Source: JBKJZO01 sp046715235 (GTDB lineage Bacteria > Actinomycetota > Actinomycetes > BP-191). From it: DNA of 6,403 nucleotides. Shown one piece after another: positions 1 to 5,348 of the stretch. The DNA is taken from positions 1 through 6,403 of the forward strand of contig JBKJZO010000032.1 in assembly GCA_046715235.1 (NCBI GenBank). The letters run 5' to 3'. Numbering within the stretch: position 1 is the first letter of the stretch; the number at the start of each line of letters is the position of its first letter. Made by a program: the position numbers and the translations under genes. The notes under the pieces were generated by a model. It was not told the origin of the DNA, ran no database searches, and saw only the letters and a program-made list of their open reading frames with translations.

Positions 1-165
1 CGTGGAGTCTTCCACTCCGTGCCCGACCTGATCGCCTCCATCGAGGCCTACCTCGACGCCCACAACGACGACCCGAAGCCCTTCATCCGGACCGCGACCG
101 CCGAGGACATCCTCGCCAAGGCCGCCCGAGGACGCGTCGCACTCCAAGCGGTCAACCAAAACTGA
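1..165 (+). CDS. IS630-family transposase, C-terminal fragment (5' end outside window)
   Basis: The reading frame is open from base 1 and ends at TGA 163-165, giving the last 54 residues of a protein. It begins RGVFHSVPDLIASIEAYL and continues with DDPKPFIRTATAEDILAKA. This is the typical end of IS630-family DDE transposases: a helix that follows the last catalytic acid, then the conserved 'PKPF-W/R-TATAEDIL' segment. The enzyme cuts and pastes its own element into TA dinucleotides. The catalytic DDE residues lie upstream of the window, so whether the copy is intact or active cannot be judged here. The stop codon lies about 10 bases inside the presumed element end, normal for this family. Family assignment is from recalled sequence pattern and is fairly secure; the exact subgroup is not. 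Confidence 0.85.
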   Translation, partial: RGVFHSVPDLIASIEAYLDAHNDDPKPFIRTATAEDILAKAARGRVALQAVNQN

Positions 166-177
166 GACACACCACTA
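1..177 (+). mobile_element. Right end of an IS630-type insertion sequence, ending at a TA target site
   Basis: After the transposase stop, the short tail gagacacaccac (164-175) leads to the TA at 176-177 within CTAG. IS630/Tc1-mariner elements duplicate a TA on insertion and carry their terminal inverted repeat right beside the transposase stop, so the element boundary is placed at 175 with TA 176-177 as the target duplication. The matching left repeat and the second TA lie outside the window, so the boundary is inferred. To the right of it the sequence switches directly to the coding end of a minus-strand gene. Confidence 0.65.
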
Positions 178-1125
178 GCTGCTGTTGGACTCGCTCTTGC
201 GGGCAGGGCGCTTCGCGCCGTAGAGGCTGCCCAGGAAGCCTTTGCGGCTGTTGTTGAAGTTGATCGGGATGTGGGTCTCGGTCGCGGCATCGGTCGGCGC
301 GGGCGGAGCGGAGAACGACGAACGCGGCGGATTCGCCGGGTCGTCGACGAGCTCGCCGGTCGGCATCAGCCGCGAGATCTTGCACTCCCTGCTCCAGCGC
401 GCCGCCGCGGCGTCGCCGTCCTTGTTGTTGAGGCGCTTGCCGACGAGGGTCGGCACGATTTCGTCCCAAACCGGCGTGCCCGGCGGCAAGTCGTCGACCG
501 CGGCCCGCCACGACACGAGCCGGCCGCCCTTGTCCTTGGACCGCACGGTCACGACCGCGGTGTCCGCGACGTCGAGCCCCGGCACCTGCTGCTCGGATCC
601 GCCATGCACGACGTACGCCGCGCCTTTGTGCCAGACGAACCACACCGGCCGGTGCGACTGACCGACCAGCCCCTCGACGGAGAGCCAGACCAGATCGGAC
701 TTCTTGGTCGCCTCGTCGATGATCGACGGTACGACGGCAGGCGGCCCGCCGACCGCGCCCGGGCCGGGCTCGACGAACACCGGCACTGCGGGCACGACCC
801 CGCCGTCGATGGTGAAGACGAGCTCGTATTCGCCGGACTTGAGACTCAGCGCCTTGACCGTGTCCTCGAAGTCGTCGGTGTAGTACTCGCCGGTCAACGC
901 CAGGACGCGTTTGTCGGAGCGGTAGCGGGTCAGCCTGGTTTCGGCCTCAACGATACGGAACTGCTCGATGTACGAGCCCTGCGGTCCGCTCCACCCGCGA
1001 CGCACCAGGAACGGGCGGACGGCGCCGCCTTCGCCGCCGAACACGAAGATCACCGGGTCCTGCGAGCCCGCGGCATACTCGACTGAGTCGATCGCGATCG
1101 CGTAACGCAGTCGGGCCTTGGGCAC
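175..1125 (-). CDS. Hypothetical protein with N-terminal beta-rich domain and possible FMN-binding split-barrel-like region
   Basis: I do not recognise this 316-residue protein by name. The start chosen is GTG at 1125, because an AGGAG lies five bases upstream; the frame stays open to 1236 without a better site. Residues 1-120 alternate hydrophobic and polar residues (VIFVFGGEGG, YELVFTIDGG) and look like a beta sandwich. A Gly/Pro linker follows (118-133). Residues 143-255 contain DLVWLSVEG, HRPVWFVWHKGAAYVV, VVTVRSKDKGGRLVSW and a final WSREC-SRL stretch. That order recalls pyridoxamine-phosphate-oxidase-like split barrels ('xPVWFVW' strand, then a second strand set), but this is an impression, not a motif proof. 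The tail (265-316) is Pro/Ser/basic and probably disordered. No signal peptide or membrane segment is seen, so it is likely cytoplasmic. It is divergent from the phosphatase gene. Its stop codon TAG overlaps the IS630 insertion junction, so the natural C-terminus may have been altered. Confidence 0.75.
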   Translation of the reverse strand: MPKARLRYAIAIDSVEYAAGSQDPVIFVFGGEGGAVRPFLVRRGWSGPQGSYIEQFRIVEAETRLTRYRSDKRVLALTGEYYTDDFEDTVKALSLKSGEYELVFTIDGGVVPAVPVFVEPGPGAVGGPPAVVPSIIDEATKKSDLVWLSVEGLVGQSHRPVWFVWHKGAAYVVHGGSEQQVPGLDVADTAVVTVRSKDKGGRLVSWRAAVDDLPPGTPVWDEIVPTLVGKRLNNKDGDAAAARWSRECKISRLMPTGELVDDPANPPRSSFSAPPAPTDAATETHIPINFNNSRKGFLGSLYGAKRPARKSESNSS

Positions 1126-1182
1126 GGCAACTCCTGCGGTGTCGGTGATGGACCTCTGTCGGACGAGTGCCGTCAGCGGACC

Positions 1183-1191
1183 AAATATAGT
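1183..1191. promoter_or_regulatory. AT-rich island between divergent genes, possible shared -10 region
   Basis: In a very GC-rich 124-base gap, aaatatagt stands out. On the plus strand TATAGT (1186-1191) matches the -10 consensus at five of six bases; on the minus strand TATATT (rc of 1184-1189) does the same. No convincing -35 box is seen on either side: the best minus-strand candidate is TTCGGT (rc of 1208-1213). A plus-strand transcript would start near 1198, which favours the phosphatase start at 1250 over GTG 1190. This is inference from composition and spacing only. Confidence 0.35.
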
Positions 1192-1249
1192 GGCCGGGTG
1201 GCCCTGGACCGAACGCGCGGAGGGGCCGCCGCCCACCTTTCAGGGCCCC

Positions 1250-2278
1250 GTGTTTCCTGACCCCGCCGACTTGGTAAGTCGGGTGCGCCGGATCCATGCG
1301 GCCATCCGCGACCAGGTCGTTGCCGCATGCGAGCGCCAGTCGATCGAGTCGCTGGCGGCAGCCGACGACGACGTCGAGGGCGACACGATCTTCGCGATCG
1401 ACCGCATCAGCGAGCGGGCGTTGGTGCCCCTCGTCGCCGCCCAGCTCGCCGAGCAGTGGCCGCTCGTTCTGATCTGCGAGGGGTTGCCTGACACCGGATA
1501 CGGCGACGGCGTCGCGGCGCTGCCCTCAGGCACCGACCCCGACACAGCCGTTATGCGTGTCATAGTCGATCCGATCGACGGCACCCGGGGACTGATGTAC
1601 CAGAAGCGCAGCGCCTGGATCCTGACCGGCGTAGCGCCCAACGGCGGTGCGGCAACGTCCCTGCGCGACGTCGCGGTCGCCGTGCAGACCGAGATCCCGG
1701 TGCTCAAGCAGAGCGAGTCGGATGTCCTGTGGGCGGTGCGCGGCGAGGGTGCGCAGGCGGAGCGCTACGACCGGCGTACGGCGACGTCCGTGCCGGTGCG
1801 ACTGCGGCCGAGCCGGGCTACGTCGCTACTGCACGGCTTCGCGCAGATCAGCCGATTCGTGCCAGGCAACCGCGACGTGCTCGCCGCGATCGACGACGAG
1901 ATCATGCTCGAGCTGCTCGGGCCGATCCAGGCGGGCAAGGCGTCGGTCTTCGAGGACCAGTACATCTCGACCGGTGGCCAGCTCTACGAGCTGATCGCGG
2001 GTCACGACAGGTTCACTGCCGACCTGCGGCCGCTGTTGGGCACACTGGCCGAGGCAAACGGATCGGTGACCGGACTGTGCGCGCATCCCTACGATCTGGC
2101 CGCGACGCTCATCGCCGAGGAAGCCGGCGTGGTCGTCACTGACGCGCGCGGCGGACCGCTCGACGTACCACTGGACATCGGCACCGAATGCGCCTGGGCC
2201 GGCTATGCCAACGAGCCGTTGCGCCGGCTTGTCGAACCTGTCTTGCAGGCCGCGTTGCGTCGTCGCGGACTCCTCTAA
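1250..2278 (+). CDS. Inositol monophosphatase family protein (Mg-dependent phosphomonoesterase)
   Basis: From the GTG at 1250 this is 342 residues. It carries the signature of the lithium-sensitive phosphatase superfamily: an N-terminal GDTIFAIDRISE helix (44-55), an acidic site at CEG (E78), the metal-binding DPIDGT (107-112), and the C-terminal PYDLAATLIAEEAGVVVTD (280-298, with D282) that supplies the third metal ligand. Such enzymes hydrolyse phosphate monoesters such as inositol-1-phosphate or related sugar phosphates in the cytoplasm; the actual substrate is unknown. It is longer than classical IMPases (about 260-270 residues), with the extra length between DPIDGT and the C-terminal motif. 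It departs from the usual EE before the first metal and from WDxAA (here YDLAA). The frame is open upstream to 1118, but ATG 1118 and 1148 and GTG 1190 give a tail rich in Pro/Gly; GTG 1250, behind a weak AGGG, starts just before the conserved RVRRIHAAIRDQVVAACE helix. The start is uncertain, the family is not. Confidence 0.85.
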   Translation: MFPDPADLVSRVRRIHAAIRDQVVAACERQSIESLAAADDDVEGDTIFAIDRISERALVPLVAAQLAEQWPLVLICEGLPDTGYGDGVAALPSGTDPDTAVMRVIVDPIDGTRGLMYQKRSAWILTGVAPNGGAATSLRDVAVAVQTEIPVLKQSESDVLWAVRGEGAQAERYDRRTATSVPVRLRPSRATSLLHGFAQISRFVPGNRDVLAAIDDEIMLELLGPIQAGKASVFEDQYISTGGQLYELIAGHDRFTADLRPLLGTLAEANGSVTGLCAHPYDLAATLIAEEAGVVVTDARGGPLDVPLDIGTECAWAGYANEPLRRLVEPVLQAALRRRGLL

Positions 2279-2380
2279 GGACCCCTTCATTCGTACGCCG
2301 ACCGCATCCGGATTGGCTTGAAAAAAAGTCGCCATTTCGAGTGGCAGCGGTGTCCGAGCACCCCCACGGTGGAGTGACGA

Positions 2381-2406
2381 GGTGCCCCGATAAGCAGTGG
2401 GGCACC
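2381..2406. promoter_or_regulatory. 8-bp perfect inverted repeat upstream of the DUF4331 operon
   Basis: GGTGCCCC (2381-2388) and GGGGCACC (2399-2406) are exact reverse complements separated by the 10-base spacer gataagcagt. The repeat ends 8 bases before the ribosome binding site of the next gene. It may be a dimeric repressor operator, with the ATAAG spacer as a poor -10, or an RNA hairpin controlling translation. No clear -35/-10 pair is found in 2279-2422; an A-run at 2321-2327 and a small CCAC-G-GTGG palindrome (2364-2372) are the only other features in this gap. The role is inferred. Confidence 0.45.
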
Positions 2407-2413
2407 AGTCCAC

Positions 2414-2417
2414 GGAG
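2414..2417 (+). promoter_or_regulatory. Ribosome binding site deciding the DUF4331 start
   Basis: GGAG lies five bases before GTG 2423. The earlier in-frame GTG at 2417 overlaps it, and the ATG at 2444 has only an AAGG directly touching it, which is too close, so 2423 is the preferred start. Confidence 0.55.
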
Positions 2418-2422
2418 TGGGA

Positions 2423-3955
2423 GTGAGAACCTTGTCCACAAGGATGAAACGGCTCGGGACGACGGTTGTAGCCGTCGGGCTGAGCGTCACAGCAGTTGGG
2501 GTGCCGGCGGTGCTCGCACCGACCGTCAGCCAGGCATCGAGTCACCGCGAAGCGCCCGCGATCTCGGGTATGCCGCGGGTCGACGGCACCGACCTGTACG
2601 CGTTCGTCTCCCCAGACGACGCGACGAAGGTCACGCTGATCGCGAACTACTACCCGGTTCAGGATCCGTCCGGCGGGCCGAACTTCTTCCGGTTCGACCA
2701 GGACGCGCTCTACGACATCAACATCGACAACAACGGCGACGCGGCGCCGGACATCATTTACCGGTGGGACTTCACCGACCACACCCGCAACGGTGAGACG
2801 TTCCTCTACAACACCGGCCAGGTGAAGAACCTCACCGAGTCGACCCTGAACTTCTACCAGACCTACGACCTCGAGCTGCGGCGCCGCAGGGCCAACGGCA
2901 CGTACTCGCGGCAGGTCATCGTCAACGACGCGATCGCCGCGCCGTCGTTCGTCGGCAACGCGTCGATGCCCGACTACGCGACGCTGCGTGCGCAGGCGAC
3001 GAAGACGATCCCGAACGGTCGCGGACAGGTGTTCGCCGGTCAGGCCGACGACCCGTTCTTCCTCGACCTGCGGGTGTTCGACCTGCTGTACGGCACCGAC
3101 CTGTCTGAGGTCGGCAACGACACGCTCAAGGGCAAGAACGTCAACGTGCTCGCCCTGCAGGTGCCCAAGCAGGCGCTGGCCGCCGGTGCGGACGCGTCAA
3201 AGAACCCGATCGTCGGTGTCACGACTACCGCCTGGAAGCGGCGCGTCGACGTCACCTCCAACGATGGCAAGCGCAGCGGCAGCGGCTCCTACACGCAGGT
3301 CTCGCGTCTGGGTAACCCGCTGGTCAACGAAGTCGTGATCCCGGTCGGCAAGAAGGACCGGTTCAACGGCTCCCGGCCGTTCTTCGACTCGCAGTTCGGC
3401 AAGTACGTCACCAACCCCGAGCTGCCCAAGCTCATGGAGGCCGTGTACAAGATCAAGGCCCCAGCAGAGCCGCGCAACGACCTCGTCCAGGTGTTCCTGA
3501 CCGGTGTGCCCGGGTTGAACATGCCGGCGAACGTGCGGGCGAGCGAGCAGCTGCGGCTGAACATGAGCATCGCCCCGACCGCTGCACCCAAGCGGCTCGG
3601 CGTGCTCGAGGGCGACACGCAGGGCTTCCCGAACGGCCGTCGTCTCACCGACGACGTCATCGACATCGCACTGCAGGTCGTCGAGGGTGAACTCGTCGGC
3701 TCGGCCAACGATCTCGGTGACAGCGTCAACGCGAACGACAAGGCAATCGGCACGAGCTTCCCGTACGTCGCGCTGCCGCACTCCGGCTCGTCGATCCCGC
3801 CGGCAAGCTCGAGCGCATCAGTCACGCTCTCGTCGTCGACGACCCAGTCGAACGACCGGCGTTCGGACGCGGTGCTCCTGTCGATCGCAGGTCTGGTGCT
3901 CGCCGGCTCAGGGCTCGTCGTACGCCGTCGCGGCGCACGCGGAGCACGGGGCTGA
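2423..3955 (+). CDS. Secreted DUF4331 protein with C-terminal membrane anchor
   Basis: The 510-residue product opens with a basic stretch (RMKR) and a hydrophobic run (about 11-32) ending VSQA, a signal peptidase I site after A38. The mature part begins SSHREAP and continues with DGTDLYAFVSPD, TLIANYYPVQDPSGGPNFFRFD and DINIDNNGDAAPDIIY, the hallmark opening of DUF4331 proteins. The domain, of unknown function, spans roughly residues 39-440. IDNNGDAAPD (101-110) resembles a calcium-binding loop. A Ser/Thr-rich linker (454-476) then leads to a hydrophobic helix (483-500) and a tail of RRRGARGARG, so the protein should be held at the outer face of the membrane by its C-terminus. A canonical sortase motif is absent. 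It is the first gene of an operon with the TPR and NicO-transporter genes. The ATG at 2444 is an alternative start and would change only the pre-signal residues. Confidence 0.92.
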   Translation: MRTLSTRMKRLGTTVVAVGLSVTAVGVPAVLAPTVSQASSHREAPAISGMPRVDGTDLYAFVSPDDATKVTLIANYYPVQDPSGGPNFFRFDQDALYDINIDNNGDAAPDIIYRWDFTDHTRNGETFLYNTGQVKNLTESTLNFYQTYDLELRRRRANGTYSRQVIVNDAIAAPSFVGNASMPDYATLRAQATKTIPNGRGQVFAGQADDPFFLDLRVFDLLYGTDLSEVGNDTLKGKNVNVLALQVPKQALAAGADASKNPIVGVTTTAWKRRVDVTSNDGKRSGSGSYTQVSRLGNPLVNEVVIPVGKKDRFNGSRPFFDSQFGKYVTNPELPKLMEAVYKIKAPAEPRNDLVQVFLTGVPGLNMPANVRASEQLRLNMSIAPTAAPKRLGVLEGDTQGFPNGRRLTDDVIDIALQVVEGELVGSANDLGDSVNANDKAIGTSFPYVALPHSGSSIPPASSSASVTLSSSTTQSNDRRSDAVLLSIAGLVLAGSGLVVRRRGARGARG

Positions 3956-3959
3956 CGGC

Positions 3960-5348
3960 ATGGCACTAGCAACCCAGCAGTCCCCGGAGGGCGCGCAGTT
4001 CGCGCCCTCCGGGGGTGCCCCCGAAGCCCCATCACGCGGACGCCGTGTGGTGATCCGCGCGACGATCTCGATCGGTCTCGCGCTCGCCATGTTCGGCGCC
4101 GGCGCGGTCGTCCTTTCGGCGCAGGGCGGCGACGACACCGGCGCGCCGCAGGTTGCCGTCGCTACCGGCTCGACCGCCGGCGCGGCGGGCGCGCTCCCCG
4201 GACTGCAGGCGCGAGTACGCGCGGTGCCGCGCGACTGGCAGTCACTGGCAGCGCTGGGCGCGGCGTACGTCGAGCAGGCTCGCCTCACCGGCGACCCCAG
4301 CTACTACCCGAAGGCGCAGGAAGCGCTCGAGCGCTCGCTGCGTCTCAACGACACCCAGAACTTCGCCGCGATGTCGGGGCTCGGCGCCCTGGCCTCGGCC
4401 CGGCACGACTTCGCCGCCGCACTGCGGTGGGCTGACCGCGGGCTGGCGATCAACCCCGAGAACTCGACGCTGCACGGCGTCCGCGGCGATGCCCTCGTCG
4501 AGCTCGGCCGCTACGACGACGCGGCCGCCGCCGTACAGCGGATGGCCGACCTGCGGCCGGGATTCCCGGCGTACGCGCGCGCGTCCTATCTGCGTGAGCT
4601 CCGCGGCGACGTGCCCGGGGCGTTGCAGCTGATGCAGCTGGCTTTGCGCGAAGCCGGTTCACCGGCCGACGGCGCATTCGCCGGCTATCACGTCGGCGAA
4701 CTGCACGAGAACGCCGGTGAGCTCGACCTTGCGGAGCGGGCCTACCGCGACGCCGCGTCCAGGGACCCGTCGGCGTTGGCCCCGCGCGAAGGCTTGGCCC
4801 GGATCGCCGCGGCTCGCGGCAACACCGCCGAAGCCATCGCCTCGTTCGAAGCGCTGGTCACGCAGCGGCCACTGCCGCAGTACGCCGCCGCGCTCGGTGA
4901 TCTGTACGTCGTCACTGGCCGGCCCGCTGACGCCGCCCGCCAGGGCGAACTCCTTGCCGTGCAAGGCAAACTGCTCAGTGCGGCGGGTGTGAACACCGAT
5001 CTCGAGACGGCGCTCTACTCGGCCGACAACCGCGTCGACGTACCGCAGGCCGTCGCCACTGCTCGCGCGGAGTGGTCACGCCGTCAGAACGTGCATGTCG
5101 CCGACGCACTGGCTTGGGCTCTGTATGCCGACGGCAAGTTCGCCGAGGCGAAGACCTACGCCGACAAGGCACTGGCTCTCGGCACGCGCAGCGCGTCGTT
5201 CCATTTCCACCGAGGCATGATCGGGCGCGCGCTCGGCGACAGTGCCGGTGCTCGCCGCGACCTGCAGGCGGCCCTCGATATCAACCCGCACTTCTCGGTG
5301 CGGCACGCGGTCGAGGCTCGTCGCGCGCTGACGGAGCTGTCGCGATGA
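3960..5348 (+). CDS. Membrane-anchored tetratricopeptide repeat protein
   Basis: The product is 462 residues from ATG 3960, four bases after the DUF4331 stop. After a low-complexity Pro/Ala/Gly N-terminus (1-29) comes one hydrophobic segment (about 31-53, IRATISIGLALAMFGAGAVV), followed by an Ala/Gly linker and then helical repeats. TPR-like units, with the usual small/aromatic/Ala-Pro spacing, are visible near 91-130, 133-167 (FAAALRWADRGLAINPENS), 168-201 (YDDAAAAVQRMADLRPG), 237-271 (LDLAERAYRDAASRDPSA), 272-303, 376-410 and 411-445 (ARRDLQAALDINPHF). TPR arrays are protein-binding scaffolds; with an N-in signal anchor this one faces outside and could link the DUF4331 protein to the transporter, which is inference. 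Start caveat: only a weak GGGG precedes ATG 3960, and a strong hairpin covers codons 8-19. GTG 4047 or 4050, right before the hydrophobic segment, is a real alternative giving about 433 or 432 residues. Confidence 0.88.
   Translation: MALATQQSPEGAQFAPSGGAPEAPSRGRRVVIRATISIGLALAMFGAGAVVLSAQGGDDTGAPQVAVATGSTAGAAGALPGLQARVRAVPRDWQSLAALGAAYVEQARLTGDPSYYPKAQEALERSLRLNDTQNFAAMSGLGALASARHDFAAALRWADRGLAINPENSTLHGVRGDALVELGRYDDAAAAVQRMADLRPGFPAYARASYLRELRGDVPGALQLMQLALREAGSPADGAFAGYHVGELHENAGELDLAERAYRDAASRDPSALAPREGLARIAAARGNTAEAIASFEALVTQRPLPQYAAALGDLYVVTGRPADAARQGELLAVQGKLLSAAGVNTDLETALYSADNRVDVPQAVATARAEWSRRQNVHVADALAWALYADGKFAEAKTYADKALALGTRSASFHFHRGMIGRALGDSAGARRDLQAALDINPHFSVRHAVEARRALTELSR
3982..4014 (+). 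terminator. 14-bp perfect GC hairpin at the DUF4331/TPR gene junction; possible terminator or attenuator
   Basis: ccccggagggcgcg (3982-3995) pairs without mismatch with cgcgccctccgggg (4001-4014) around the 5-base loop cagtt. It begins 26 bases after the DUF4331 stop, where a terminator would be expected, but no U-run follows. If ATG 3960 is the true start the hairpin is inside the coding sequence; if GTG 4047 is, it is intergenic. It may reduce, rather than stop, expression of the downstream genes, or protect the upstream mRNA. Confidence 0.5.
5333..5336 (+). promoter_or_regulatory. Ribosome binding site inside the TPR gene for the NicO gene
   Basis: GGAG sits eight bases before ATG 5345, within the last codons of the TPR gene. 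With the ATGA stop/start overlap this supports translational coupling of the two products and decides the start. Confidence 0.6.

Noticed and set aside
271..1086. Long plus-strand open frame opposite the minus-strand hypothetical gene
   Set aside because: Arg/Gly/Asp-rich composition typical of a GC-rich shadow frame, no family pattern, while the minus-strand frame has a ribosome binding site and structured protein composition.
2313..2346. TTGGCT or TTGAAA upstream of the DUF4331 gene as a -35 box
   Set aside because: No acceptable -10 hexamer lies 16-18 bases downstream of either.
1826..2782. Minus-strand open frame of 318 residues across the phosphatase and DUF4331 genes
   Set aside because: It is antisense to two well-supported genes, crosses their intergenic gap and shows no recognisable domain.
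3773..3787. LPHSG (DUF4331 residues 451-455) as a sortase signal
   Set aside because: It resembles LPxTG but stands about 28 residues before the hydrophobic segment, whereas sorting signals have the motif almost directly before it; a plain C-terminal membrane anchor is simpler.
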